Assembly (NCBI GenBank): GCA_009667805.1
Contig: CM019075.1
Span: forward strand, 20,643,615 to 20,707,614
Origin: Leptobrachium leishanense
Lineage: Eukaryota; Chordata; Amphibia; Anura; Megophryidae
DNA length: 64,000 nt
Direction of reading: 5' to 3'
In this document: positions 11,211 to 22,924 of the stretch, in pieces
Layout: each line of letters opens with the position of its first letter
Numbering within the stretch: the stretch's first letter is position 1
The notes under the pieces: generated by a model
The model's database searches: none
Told to the model about the DNA's origin: nothing
The model's input: the letters and a program-made list of their open reading frames with translations, nothing else
Made by a program: the position numbers and the translations under genes

Positions 11211-12841
11211 GTAGTTACTATAGCTCCTTCCTGTATCTCCTTTGCATTTCTTAAACCTCCCTCTAATACTCCACTTTGTTTTTATTACACCCTATCCCTA
11301 GAATACCCTCCTGCGTATTTGACATTGCCCTATCATTTTCACTTTGCATTTATTACCCTCGTCTCTCTCCGCACACCGCTCTGAATTTGTTACACCTCTC
11401 ATACCTTATCTATGACTTCTTTATTGCATCTCTCTATTACCCTCTTTTAGATTAGCGCACTCCATCTCATCATTACATGGCACTCGCAGAAAGACACGGG
11501 GGTGACCATCCCACATTAAAACGATAGATTTATTTTGGGATGGACATCAACCCCAACGCATTTTACCTTTACAACGCTTTTTTGTTTACGCGCATCCCTT
11601 TCCCGAACCATAAAAACACACAGTTACAAAGTTATTCTGTCGAGTTTACAGTGACATAAAAAGCGCGGAACAAACATTAAAAATGCCCATGAATTTCTAG
11701 TTTACGTGTAAGTGGGGCAGTGCCATGAAAAGTATAATCAGGTCTTAAAAAGCTGGATGAGGAACGTAATAATATCACATCTAATTCAACCTCCAAACGA
11801 GCTCGTCTATTGTCTACTCCGCTCGCAACGCCAATAAATCTGCCTGGAAATGTGACCGAATTCTCCTATAAAGTTTATTTTTGTCCCCCACCCCCCAGTA
11901 AATAGACTGGGACAGGCAGACTGAATTAATTACGCAAATAATCGCCCGTCTTGGAAACAAAACTCAAAAACTAGAAAAAAAGAAGAAAGATAGAAAAGAA
12001 AAATGCGTAAGACTTGTTTATAGAGGGAAGCGTGGAAAATCTAAATGTTGATTTGCTGGTGTATTTCAACAGGCGAGGGAGAGCAGTAATTCAGCCCAGC
12101 GGTAATTATCGGTTCGATATGAAATCTATGGCCACGTTCTCAGGTGCATCAATCAGCTTCTCTCCTCTTGATTTCCCTGATCTGGCCTTGCTTTTCATGC
12201 GTATATTATTCACAATAATCAGCATTCTTTACTGCCGCGCTGGATTATATTTCCTATTTGTGGCACTGCTTTCTACAGTAATATTTATAATTTACCGTGT
12301 GTGCAGAATTTTAAACACTCTGAACTGCAGAACACAGAATGAGATCTGCAAAGCGGCGGACAGAGGACGGCCGTGTGCAGCCTGACAATGCCGCCCCCGG
12401 GCTATCGGATCACGCAGCCGGGGTGTCACCCGTGAAGACCGAGTACGGTAATCCTAAAGGGGCGCGCAGCGCGGGGAACGCATAAAGTGTGAGCGCCTGA
12501 TTTTTAGTAAGGGGGGCCTTACTGTAGATCTGAAGATCCAGGTCAGCCTTTTAGGAACCTGCCTCGTAAAAAAATAAATAAAAACCTAGGAAAAAGGGTC
12601 ATACATGGAAATAAATTACCGTATCATTATCATTTATAGTTCTTGTTTACCGACTGGAGCGAGTGATCGTAACCACTGACCACAACACAATTACAAAGGT
12701 TTGCAATCGAAAAGGTAAAGAATAAACCCCACTGTAGCTGCACAGGTCGACAGAAATTGCATGCTTTTTACTCTGTCTTTTTAATGGACCCCATGAAACC
12801 TACAAGAAATTTAACCAAATAATGTGCAACATATGCATAAG
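11211..12841. other. unique DNA, possible conserved non-coding island
   Basis: The first 250 bp are decayed C/T-rich sequence. Positions 11510-11610 hold a 'caaccccaacgcattttacc' motif that resembles decayed Penelope-type repeats. Positions 11900-12480 are non-repetitive and contain several AT-core homeodomain-like motifs (gcggtaattatcgg, acagtaatatttataattta). A 123-codon frame at 12014-12385 opens with TTG and is hydrophobic. I do not believe it is a gene. Confidence 0.35.
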
Positions 12842-13519
12842 TGAAGGAGATTCAGGCCAGGAGATGGTCGCCGCCATTATGAGCCAGGCGGCCATCTTGT
12901 TCAGAATATTGGTTCACTTGAATATAACTAGGTAGATTTTAGTTGAAACTAGAATGAAGCTTACATAGAGTTTTAGGAATGTGTTAGATTAGCAGAGAAG
13001 CAATTAAAATTAAGGAAGATCCGGGCCGTTCCTGGCACACACAGACAGGATGAGGGATGGATACACCAAGGTCACAGAGGCCTATAGCTGAGACAAAGAA
13101 GAGCGTGAAGAGCAGACCAGACCTTATCTCCAGAAAACAATAAACAAGCCCAAGGGAGGTGGGCACAGCCAGGATCCAGAGAAGTAGCAAATCATGTTCT
13201 GTCAAACTAACATGAAGCTTGCCAATTTATGACCAATGTATGGAATGTCTTTGTAATTAACCAAGGGAGGTACTAACCCACGTGGGGTGGGATAGTGTCA
13301 CCGGGAGGTGGGCTAATTGGGATGTACCTAATTATGTATTCGGGGTATAAAACCTCATGTCACTGGGGGTTCGGGGCTCAGTCTTAGCGATTCAATCCTG
13401 TCTGAGCATCTGTGATATCACAATAAAGTTGGCCTTTCCTGAAGAGACTCGTGTTCAGACAATCCTTGTTCGTGTCGGCCCGGCCTCATCCCGAGTGAAC
13501 CAAGTGGATTCCGGTTACA
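12842..13519 (+). mobile_element. probable solo LTR of an endogenous retrovirus-like element
   Basis: The segment starts TGAAGGAG and ends GGTTACA, and is flanked by TAAG on both sides (12838-12841 and 13520-13523). It has the LTR order of signals: a TATA box (tataaaa, 13346-13352) followed by a polyadenylation signal (aataaa, 13422-13427) and a T/GT-rich stretch. No internal retroviral sequence is present, as expected after LTR-LTR recombination. The terminal inverted match is imperfect, so the ends may be a few bases off. Confidence 0.55.
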
Positions 13520-13523
13520 TAAG

Positions 13524-13976
13524 CACAGTCCTTTACGAGTCTCTGATGCAAAATGAACATGTCTTTCCAACAGAAAGATGATAAATCCAGTTACATCATT
13601 AACAGATCACATTGTACATATAAAAGGGATATAAAAAAACAAAATAATGCACAATATAAAACAAAATCAGAGGTAAATTACCGTGTGCGCCTCTAGACCA
13701 CATGCAGATAAGTTCTTTTGAGGATTTATGTAACAAACTACTCCCCCCTCCAGCTGCTGCAGCAGCTTTTTCACAAGAAGCTAGTGGGCACTCCTGCCTA
13801 CTGTCTCTAGTGTATACAGCTCTTGAAACCAGGAAGTGCTAGTTCCCATACTTTTAAACATGCAGGGACAACACCTCTCTAAAAAAAAAAAAAAAAAAAA
13901 AAACATGTGCCTTGACAGTTACACCCACACTTTCTTGGAGAAATCCATACTCCTGCCTATCGGCCGGGCCGGCTCT
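13524..13976. other. unannotated
   Basis: No gene. An A-run of about 23 lies at 13880-13903. The remainder shows nothing recognisable. Confidence 0.45.
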
Positions 13977-13978
13977 AA

Positions 13979-15147
13979 GGCTGGGGTCAGACCAACGCAT
14001 TTTTAACGTGCGTTTAGGCGCACTTAATCACGGCCGCAGTAGCAGCAAATGATGGGCAATGACGGCCAATATACGAAGTACAGCCGCAGAAAAGTCCGGC
14101 CGCGCAACACAAGCGGAAAACAAACACATTTGAGAACGCAGAACCGCTAGTACTGACGTACAGAGTGCGCTTAGGGTTACCACCTTTTCTTCAAGCCAAA
14201 CCCAAACACTCTAGTATTTGGCTTGGGTGGCCATTTATTTTGTAGCGTATACATTATGCGTATATTTACATTATGTGTATATAACATGGCACGTGGTATG
14301 CATGGCAGGCTGGTATTATGCATGGCAGACTGGTAATATGGCTGGCACACTGGTATTATGCATGACACACTGGTATGGCTGGCAGACTGATATGGCACAC
14401 ACTGGTATTATGCATGGCAGACTCAATGGAAAGGCTGGCAGGCACACTGACTGCTGATGATCTTCGAGCCTGCGCGCCTCACTCACCCTGCAGAGAGTCG
14501 AGATGCTTTGTCTTTTGTGACGGTCCGGTCGGAGAGTGGATGGAGAGCGTTGAAGCACCATCAGCAGGTCTCGTTGGCTGCCTGGGACCGGTAAGGAGCC
14601 GCAGTGCCGCACGCACGCTAGTGCACGACGAGCAACCATGTGAACATTGTCACGTGAGCCCGTTGCATCTGCGCGTGCTTACAGTGGCTCATGGGAGGAG
14701 GCGGGAGGACGACACGTGACTGACGCACCGCCCAACCCCTCCCACAGTAGGCGGTGCGTCTCCAAAATAAAAAAAAGACGGAGGAGAGGACCATGGCGCC
14801 GGGGGAACGCAGGAAATGTATGTATGAGGCGGGACTTGTGCCGGCACCTCGGAGTCATGTGTCCGGGTGGCAGAGGGTGTCAAACCTGGGCACATAACTC
14901 CAAACCCGGACAGTCCGGGTCAAAAACGGACAGGTGGGAACCCTAAGTGCGCTGCGTCCACTAGCTGCGTGTGTGTGTGATAAGGAGATGTCAGGCGTTG
15001 CTCATGTCCAGGCTACATCACGTCCAGACGCAAAAAAAGTGTTTCATCGTATGACCGTTTTCACGCATTCCGTGAAAAAATACGTCAATGCGTTCGGACG
15101 CACTTTTTGACGGTAACTGCGAATAATGCGTTTGTTTGACCCTAGCC
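13979..15147. mobile_element. Harbinger-type MITE (GGCTAGGGTCAGAC family), interrupted
   Basis: The left end GGCTGGGGTCAGAC and right end GACCCTAGCC are complementary and flanked by TAA (13976-13978 and 15148-15150). It matches two uninterrupted copies at 16458-16877 and 40680-41085. The extra length is the hAT-like insertion at 14172-14945. The interior is GC-rich and carries many CpG. Confidence 0.8.
14172..14945. mobile_element. hAT-like insertion (TAGGGTTACCACC ends)
   Basis: The termini TAGGGTTACCACC and GGTGGGAACCCTA are near-complementary. The 8-bp duplication AGTGCGCT is exact (14164-14171 and 14946-14953). The same target occurs once, uninterrupted, in the sister MITEs at about 16644 and 40850, which is direct empty-site evidence. 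The interior has a short tandem array of 'ggtattatgcatggcagact' (about 14299-14425). No transposase is present. Confidence 0.85.
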
Positions 15148-15150
15148 TAA

Positions 15151-15668
15151 GTGTTTCTGGGGATGGTGGAAAAGCGTGGCTGTGTGCCACCAGCTATTCT
15201 GTATTTATTTCATATGTCCCAAACTATATACTGTACGTGCAATATAAGCAAAGTGTAAACACAATACAGACCTGACACAAGAGCATTAAAGTGAAAGAAA
15301 ACAAACAGGACACTGCCAGAGCGATAAAATATGGCTGGTCCTTTAAGCGAGGGGACACAGAGCCATTATGTCGGCAGGAATTATCTCATTAAGTTCCTGC
15401 CCGGATTAATCTGTATAAATTGGATTAGTAACCTTTTAAGAACAACTTTTTAGTCTCTGTAAAGAAGTGGTTGATGTGAAAACCTTGTTCCATGTATCAT
15501 CTGACCCATAACAGGTTTGTGAACGAATATTTCAACAACATTTACTATAGTTGAGAGGCTTAACGCTGGGAGTTGCAACACTTTGCAGCCCTCTTCTATA
15601 CCTGTACACCCCCGAATATATGGGGGAGAGCCCAAATAGACTAGATATATATATATATATAGCAAGCC
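15151..15668. other. unique DNA with (TA)n
   Basis: No gene is seen. A single degenerate unit of the 41-bp satellite (gaatatatgggggagagccc) lies at about 15613-15632, followed by a (TA)n run at about 15645-15661. Confidence 0.45.
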
Positions 15669-16210
15669 ATGATGATTAGGGATGAGCCGAACACTCCCCG
15701 AGTTCAGTTCGGATCCGAACCCGAACTTTCCAAATGTTCGTATCCGAACCCGAACTTTCCAAATGTTCGTATCCGAACCCGAACTCAAACTCAATACAAG
15801 TCAATGGGGCTGAAAATTCGGTTTTTAGAGTGCCCTCCAAGAGGGCATATATGCTAGATATTTGCCATAAAAGGTGTATGGGGGTCCGGGTAGTGCCCTG
15901 GGGGAGAGGAAACAAGGACAAAAAGTTAAAAAAACGTTTTTAAAGGGACAGTGAGTTTTCCATGAAATAAGGATTAAAAATAAAAACGAAAAATTCCTTC
16001 AAATATCGTGCCTAGGAGGTCCCCATAACCTGCCCGTGAAGTGGCGGATTTCTAGGATGTATAGAAATATGTAAAAACCAAAAAATGACATTTCAAATGA
16101 TGGTAAACAGTTTTCCTTTAATCTATCCATAAACAACTGCTTGGGGCGGCAGTCTGTATGAAAAGAGGAGACATTTTCGGACACGCAGAAAACATTTTAC
16201 AGATTTTTTG

Positions 16211-16361
16211 GCGGTGAAAAGCAGGAGAATGGAAACTTCTAGACCAAAAAGCCGATTTGGAAAGTGAGATAAATGGGAGAATTTTTCTGGTTCGGCTATT
16301 TTGACCTAGAATTTTCTCTTCAGTCATTCTCCTGAGTTTCACCTTTCTCTGAATAACCCTG
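16211..16361. mobile_element. CAGGGTTATTC MITE, tandem copy A
   Basis: A copy of the 485-625 family. The right end CTGAATAACCCTG is intact; the left end is eroded into 'ttggcggtgaaaagcagg'. It abuts copy B with one base between them. Confidence 0.75.
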
Positions 16362-16362
16362 T

Positions 16363-16966
16363 CAGGGTTATTCAGAGAGCGGTGAAGAGCAGGAGAATGA
16401 CTGGAGAATGGAAAATTCTAGGTCAAAATAGCCAAACCAGAAAAATTCTCCCATTTAGGCTAGGGTCAGACTAGCGAATTTTTAACGTGCGTTTAGGCGC
16501 ACTTAATCACTAGCACTAGCAGCAAATGACGGGCAATGACGGCCAATATACGAAGTACAGTCGCACGAAAGTCCGGCTGCGCAACGCAAGTGGAAAATGA
16601 ACGCATTTTTTCGAGAACGTAGAACCGCTAGTACGGACGTACAGAGTGCGCTGCGTCCACTAGCGGCGTGTGTGCGTGATTTGGAGACGTCAGACCCTGC
16701 TCATGTCCGGCCAACATAACGTCCAGACACAAAAAGTTTCCTGGTTTGGATCCGTAAAAAATCACGCACAAAAATGCGCATCGTATGACCGTTTTCGCGC
16801 ATTCCGTGAAAAAATACGGCAGTGCGTTCGGACGCACTTTCGGTCGCTGTGAAAAATGCGTTAGTCTGACCCTAGCCTTATCTCACTTTCCAAATCGGCT
16901 ATTTGGTCCAGATTGTTCGCTTTTCCTGCCATTCTCCTGGTTTTCACCTTTCTCTGAACAACCCTG
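16363..16966. mobile_element. CAGGGTTATTC MITE, tandem copy B, interrupted
   Basis: The left end CAGGGTTATTCAGAGAGC and right end CTCTGAACAACCCTG are present. It is split in the middle by the 420-bp Harbinger MITE at 16458-16877. The halves rejoin as 'cccattta' and 'tctcactttcc', matching the uninterrupted core of copies A and C. Confidence 0.75.
16458..16877. mobile_element. Harbinger-type MITE (GGCTAGGGTCAGAC), intact copy
   Basis: The 14-bp ends GGCTAGGGTCAGAC and GTCTGACCCTAGCC are perfectly complementary. TTA flanks both sides (16455-16457 and 16878-16880). At 420 bp it is the uninterrupted reference for the copies at 13979-15147 and 40680-41085. It inserted into another Harbinger-type MITE. 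Confidence 0.85.
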
Positions 16967-17136
16967 AGAGAGAGGTGGAAGCCAGGAGAACTGGCAGAAG
17001 AAGAGAACAATCTAGGCCAAATAGCCAATTTGGAAAGTGAGTTAAAGGGGAGAATTTTTCTGGTTTGGCTATTTTGACCTAGGATTTTCACTTCTCCAGT
17101 TTTTCTCCTGCTTTTCACCGCTCTCTGAATAACCCT
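16967..17136. mobile_element. CAGGGTTATTC MITE, tandem copy C
   Basis: The right end CTGAATAACCCTG is intact and the left end is reduced to 'agagagaggtggaagccagg'. The core 'gagaatttttctggtttggc' is shared with copies A and B and with 44970-45203. Three copies in a row suggest insertion of the family into itself or unequal exchange. Confidence 0.7.
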
Positions 17137-17645
17137 GTGAATGTTTAATCCCCAGGTGAAAAAGAACATTGCTTTAGATGTTATTTTGAATTTTTTTTCA
17201 AACACCAGTTAAATGCAGCATATTAGGATGTTTTAGGAGGGAAATTAATTCTCAAATCTCAATCAGAAGCAGACACCACCCCACCCCTCAGTATAGTGTA
17301 CAATGTATCAAATTGATTACCAGACTAAAAACACCTGGTGTTATGCCCGTTTGTGAACAGAGGTCATTTAGAGTTGAGAATCTTTCCACGTACACATTAG
17401 TTTTTAATTCAATATCTAATAAACCGTTGCTTATAATATTCTGCAGTAAAGAGTCTCTTTATTTCTAGATTTTTTTGTATTTTTTTAAACATTTTCTATA
17501 CTTTTTTCAAAATTTCTTTTTTTCTTCGAATTCGAACCGAACACACCCAAAAAGTTCGAAGTTCGCGAACTTTCGAACTGCCAAAGTTCGGGCCGAACTC
17601 CCAACCGTCCGAACCCGAACAGCTCATCCCTAATGATGATAGACT

Positions 17646-17801
17646 TCTAGACTGTGAGTTCCTACGGGAATAGCGCCCTCATCTCCTCCTATACTGGTTT
17701 GTCAAATGTTGTTCAATGTATTGTAACCCTGTCTATACTGTGCCTATTGTACAGCGCTGCGGAATATGCTGGCGCTTTATAAATAAAGAATAATAATAAT
17801 A
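17646..17801 (+). mobile_element. LINE 3' end fragment (L2/Rex1-like)
   Basis: This is the reverse complement of the 3' end of the LINE at 9189-10270. It runs from 'gactgtgagttcctacgg' to 'gctttataaataaag' and ends in an (AAT)n tail. It is a severely 5'-truncated copy lying directly beside the hAT-like element's right duplication. Confidence 0.8.
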
Positions 17802-17859
17802 ATGAGATAGAGAGAGATCGAGAAAGGCAGGCACCGGCATATTCTCAGTATAAGGAAGA

Positions 17860-18537
17860 GCACCTAAAAAGACACCCATACACCCCAAATTCATTAAGGA
17901 GGCCCTGCAAAGACACCTGCACACACGATTAAATGGAGGAACCCCTAAAAAGACACCCGCACACCCTGAATATATGGAGGAGCCCCTAAAAACACACCCA
18001 CACACCCTGAATATATGGAGGAGCCCCTAAAAAGACACCCGCACACCCTGAATATATGGAGGAACCCCTAAAAAGACACCCGCACACCCTGAATATATGG
18101 AGGAACCCCTAAAAACACACCCACACACCCTGAATATATGGAGGAACCCCTAAAAAGCCAACCGCACACCCTGAATATATGGAGGAGCCCCTAAAAACAC
18201 ACCCACACACCCTGAATATATGGAGGAACCCCTAAAAAGACACCCGCAAACCCTGAATATATGGAGGAACCCCTAAAAACGCACCCGTATACCCTGAATA
18301 TATGGAGGAACCCCTCAAAAAAGACACCCGCACACCCTGAATATATGGAGGAGCCCCTAAAAAGACACCCACACCCTGAATATATGGAGGAGCCCCTAAA
18401 AAGACACCCGCACACCTTGAATATATGGAGGAGACCCTAAAAACACACCCGCACACCCTGAATATATGGAGGAGCCCCTAAAAAGACACCCGCACACCCT
18501 GAATATATGGAGGAGCCCCTAAAAAGAGGGACGTTAG
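17860..18537. repeat. 41-bp satellite, block 1
   Basis: About fifteen tandem copies of a 41-bp unit built around 'gaatatatggaggagcccct' plus 'aaaaagacacccgcacaccc'. The first few units are degenerate. The same unit forms the larger array at 31740-33572. Minus-strand frames through it are artefacts. Confidence 0.9.
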
Positions 18538-20239
18538 AGAAATTTGGGATTTTGGTGTAAATATGAACGGTCCTTCCTCGTAAACAGATCACTTGGAAAG
18601 TAGGTCTATAGTCCCTCCTGACTCGTCTGTGTGTTTCTTTTCGAAGCAAGTCCATCCATACATCTGGTCAATGTTACAGAATGAACACCTTAGGAGGACA
18701 TATACCTGTAAACATGTAACACAGTGACTATATTTCCTACATATTTATTTTCTGGGTTAATCTGTATATTTGTGTTTTGTTTTTAATATATTGCATTGTA
18801 TTACTTTGTATTTATGTAACGACTGTAACAATTCAATGTTCTCGAACCCAGGACATCACCCTGAAAACCAGAGAAATCTCAATGTATCCTTCCTGCTAAA
18901 ATCCTTTATTTATAAATAAATATACAATGGTTTTATTCCTTCATAACATGCCAGTTTTTACAGGTCATATAGTGAAGATCGTCTCGATTAATACACAGTT
19001 GAAAAAACAGATGTCTAGAGCTACAAATGCTACATAAAGTGCACATTGTAACCCCAGAGACGGGGACCGGAATGTCACGATGTTATGAAAAAGCGTCGGT
19101 CACCAGAGCGATACACAGGTGATCAGTAAAACCTGACCTGCGTGCACTGCTATTCCGACAATCCATGAAATGATTTTTTGAAGGGAGACGTCATGCCTCA
19201 ATCTGCGCAGTCAGTGTAAATGAGAAGACAAATGTGTTTCGAAAGGATTCTTCCTACTCGCACGTGTCAAACGCTTCACGAGATCCAGCTTCCAGCAAGA
19301 CAGGTGGGCTGGCGAGCGATGTCATTTTTATTTTTTTATTTTTTTTTGTTTGTTTTCAGATCATCTTTTAACCGAGGAGATATCGGTGAAACACCAGAAC
19401 AAACGCAGCGTATTATCTATGAATATAAAACAGGTGTATGATCATTGCTATTCAAGGAAACAAAAGGGATTTCTATAGATACACAGTTGCTGTTAATCGG
19501 CGCCGCACGAAGAAAAATAAAAGGTTTCCTTTATTTCCCCATACAATAGCACGAAGCAAGAATCGAAGGAAGCCGCTAAAGAGACAATCAAAGAGGTACA
19601 GTGTATCGTGTGTAAAAGATGTAACAGAGCGAGGAGTGGTTTAACAGCCTCATTATTCATGTGATGGAAAACAATGCCTACAACAAGTAATATCGCGCCA
19701 CCAGGGGTAGAGACACCAACCGGCAAGGACGGAAAGTCAAAGTGTCATAAAAAAATGTAAAAAAAAATGAGAGGAGGCAGAGAATAAAATAAACCTATAA
19801 ACAAGACTGCATTAAATGAAAGAAAAATGGGATCGGTGTATTGGGGAGGGTTACAATGACAAAAACGAGAGAGGGAGAGATGAGCCCCTGAAACTTGTTG
19901 ATTGGGGAGAATATTGTGTGAAAATGGCAAGAGTTTTTGTTACATGTATATGTAAGACATATATTGTGATGGACCACAGTGTTGTCAGCAGGTGGATGGA
20001 GGAAGCCCTTTTCCCCTATAGTGTTAATTCTCAGCTATCCGCTGATTCAGACTGCCCTGCCTTTATAGGTGCTGTGGTTCCCTCTGGGACAGCAATCTTT
20101 TGACTGGGAGAAGCAAAGGAGGAGACAAGCCCTGAATTCTTGATTTATGCTTGTTTTATTTGTTTTAAAATTAAAGTATAAGCCTCAAACAGTGAAAGGT
20201 CTATCACAAGAGAGAATATATATACACACACACAGCATA
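18538..20239. other. mostly unique DNA
   Basis: I see no gene. A SINE/LINE 3' tail (gaaatctcaatgtatccttc) lies at about 18858-18917 and resembles those at 27299-27375 and 27581-27655. The remainder (18918-20239) holds A- and T-runs and short unsupported frames. Confidence 0.4.
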
Positions 20240-20700
20240 CTTGAAATCGAGCGAAATCTCAATGCATCCTTTACATGGAGACGGTAAGCAGGATAATGTG
20301 CGCATTCAGATTTTCGCTTACTGTCTCCAGGTGAAACGTCATATTTTGGGGAAGGTGCCATCTCAGCACGTCGCCACAGAATGCAGCGCTACCCTCTCTG
20401 ATACCCGCAGTACCGCTTCCCCACCACCACAAGTATCAGTTCCTGGAGTCTATAGGATTCCATGGAGGATTGGAATTCTAAACCACGTGCTCGTGGAGTG
20501 ATCGCAGAGGGAGGCTGGGAACTATTTGTTTCCAGCCTCACTCTGCTCCCGGGGAGAAGAAGCAACGGATAGGCCACCCTTTTCGCCGCGGGATGAGAGG
20601 CGAGTATGGGATGTTTAAGGTGGGTTTGGTGCGTGTTAAATGATTTTGCATTTGCAGAATCATTCGGCACCAGCTTTTAGGAGGTGGTAAAACATTTAAT
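20240..20700 (+). repeat. dispersed repeat, pair of 40110-40350
   Basis: Positions 20430-20700 share 'gggatgagaggcgagtatgg' and the surrounding 200 bp with 40110-40350 in the same orientation. Both continue through 'gcagaatcatt' and 'cttttagg'. The first 100 bp contain a diverged SINE-tail motif (gaaatctcaatgcatcct). It is unclassified and non-coding. Confidence 0.55.
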
Positions 20701-20856
20701 GTCACGTCTTGAGGGTAATTTGCGTCAGCATTTTGTAATACCGCACTTATCAAGATGCTAAAAATAGATTGCACTCCCCATAAGTACAGGAGACGCAAAA
20801 TACAGTACGCTCGCTCACGCTGCGAGGCGCAAAACATTTTTCACCCGACTGGAGAC

Positions 20857-20998
20857 AATTTTTTTCCCAGTATGTTGCATATCGGCAAGGGTTTCAGGCT
20901 GGGTTGTTTGCCTTCTTTTGGATCAACAGCAGTAGGTGATGCGTGACAGGCTGAACCTGATGGACGCACAGCTTTTGTCCCACCTGTGTAACCATGTA
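20857..20998 (+). mobile_element. CR1 LINE 3' UTR fragment
   Basis: The sequence from 'tttttcccagtatgttgcat' through 'cttttggatcaacagcagta' to 'ctgatggacgcac' matches the 3' end of the CR1 element at 63807-63950. It contains only the 3' untranslated end. Confidence 0.8.
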
Positions 20999-22641
20999 AG
21001 ATCTTCCGATTGAACATGCCCCTTCGAAAGAATTGGAGCGGGCGCAAAGCAAGCTAGATCCTAGCAATGGTTAAAGACAGGATAAAGATGAGTAATGGGC
21101 TACGAGCCGATCCGTGCACTTGCTGGGCCTGGGAGGATATCTACATGTCGATTGAATGCAGGCTACTGGAAGCAGGGCCCAGTGAATCACGTAGAATGGC
21201 GTATTCATAATGTCTTCTGCTCGGCTTCACGCTGTCCCATCTAATTATCATTATTATACACTGTCTGAGCTGTGAGATGATTTATTTCTGTTTACTGCGA
21301 CTCATGCAGCTGTTTACCAATTTCCCGAAAATATCGGAAGAATTCGTACAGCCATTCCTATTCTTCCACACACGACGCCTCGGCGGCTAAAACACGATCT
21401 CAGAAGGAGGAATGACAAGTGTCTTATTGTTCGGACTAGAAGCCTAGAGATTTTCATCTGCATAGAAATTAGACGTGTATTTTTTCCCAGCAAGAAGGGG
21501 AAAAAAAATTCAATTTACTTTCTAGATATAGACGACTCGGAGCAGGAAGACATATTTTAAGTGCGCAGCGTCTACGTGGACGAGCCTAGAGAACGGCTGG
21601 AAGGTGGCACAGTATGGCGGCTGTTACATCCAGCAAGTTTATAGATAGCTGGGCACAGAGACTATTTTCTAACCATAAAATGATTTTTCCATAGTCATCG
21701 CGTCAGTACTATCTAAGAAGGAAAAGGTGAAGAAAAATCTATGTTCCGGCCGCTTGACGTATGGAAAAATTGAAAAAAGAAAAAAAAAAAACCTGTCCAT
21801 TTGTTCCATAAAATATTCTAAAAAGACAAAAAAAAAATATATATATATAAAATAAACAGATTATGGTAGATTTTATTTTAGAACAACGGGTTTAAGACAC
21901 AGTAGAAATTATATATATGTGACGAGAGTCACTTTGGACTGGGTGTATCAGGACCTGGAGTTATGGTTGGGGGGGGATGTGGGACAATGGGTGGGTCCGA
22001 CATGTCATTTTATTCCCCATCCCTCTATAATGCCCAAGTTACCCTGTGTCTGTAAGGGTTCAGGGTGTTTGTCTTATGTGTGAGTATTGTTATGGTTAAT
22101 ATTGTTGTTGACTGTTTCTATTATACTGTTATGGATAATATCATTCGTGTGTGTGTGTGTGTCACTGTAGCCCTATCCACCCTCACCCCTGTATAGAACA
22201 TGTTCTAGATCTGTGAAAGGTTTGAATGGTCACTGTCTGTCCTGATTGACAAACATTGCCCTGTTATCAAACCATTGTGTGTTTGCGCCGTTACTCACTT
22301 TATTCATATCCACATTGTAATTGCAAAGGTTACAGTGTAGAAACATATTGTTCGGTTGTTTTGGAATGTTGTGCCATGCGTCCTGCTGTCCAGCGTTAAT
22401 TCAATTATCTGTCCCTAATCTAATTATGTCCCAGACACCAAGACGTCATGGAGGGATTTCTGTTGTATCACGGGTGTGCTGTGACAACGGGCTGGCATGT
22501 TTGACCCAGGGGGATTGGTACCGTCTGTGATATTGAGGACACTGGAAACCGTGCAACACAGCATCTGCTGTGCTGTTCCGTTGTGTTGGAGTTCTAGTGT
22601 GAGGTAGAAGCTAGTCCCGACGAGCAAGGGACCTCATAGAC
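20999..22641. other. unique DNA; possible LTR-like stretch from 21918
   Basis: Positions 20999-21780 are non-repetitive, with AT-core motifs (ctaattatcattatt), and may be a regulatory island. From 21918 the sequence TGTGACGAGAGTCAC begins a GT-rich region that looks like an LTR start. I could not find its end or a duplication. A short (GT)n lies at about 22148-22163. Confidence 0.3.
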
Positions 22642-22695
22642 CTTGGATCCAGTGGCGTCGTAACGTGGGGGCGGGGGGTGCGGCCCGCACCAGGT

Positions 22696-22740
22696 GACAC
22701 CCGCCCTTAGGGTGACACCGTCACCCTAAGGGCGGGTGTC
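22696..22740. repeat. 21-bp perfect hairpin
   Basis: Two perfectly complementary 21-bp arms (22696-22716 and 22720-22740) around the loop acc; the core is 'cccttagggtgac'. It lies in the subterminal part of the hAT-like element and could extrude as a cruciform. Confidence 0.9.
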
Positions 22741-22924
22741 TCACCCTCCGCCGCGTATTCGCTCCCTGCGAGCGTCCGAAGCATGCAGCTTCGGCGCTTG
22801 TCTGGAGGAAACACGTCACCAGCCAATCGCGGCTGGTCACGTGGCTCCCCTAGGCGAGCGCCCAAGCTGCGCGCTGCCAGACGCTCAGAGGGAGCGAACA
22901 CGCGGCGGAGGTGAGCTGGGGCCA

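Larger units (their letters stand above)
15677..17632 (+). mobile_element. hAT-like element, copy 1 (TAGGGATGAGC family)
   Basis: The ends are TAGGGATGAGCCGAACAC and GCTCATCCCTA. An exact 8-bp duplication ATGATGAT flanks it (15669-15676 and 17633-17640). Its 1956 bp contain three tandem Harbinger MITEs and a further nested MITE (16211-17136). A second copy, inverted and with different insertions, lies at 57546-60547. The interior near both ends is rich in 'ccgaac' runs. No transposase remains. Confidence 0.85.

Noticed and set aside
12014..12385. 123-codon frame with a hydrophobic middle, possible small membrane protein
   Set aside because: The frame opens with TTG, has no upstream ATG in a good context and no recognisable family. 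AT-rich DNA gives hydrophobic frames by chance.
14375..14946. Frames of 99-114 codons in a CpG-rich stretch
   Set aside because: They lie within a hAT-like insertion, overlap on both strands and have no recognisable domain.
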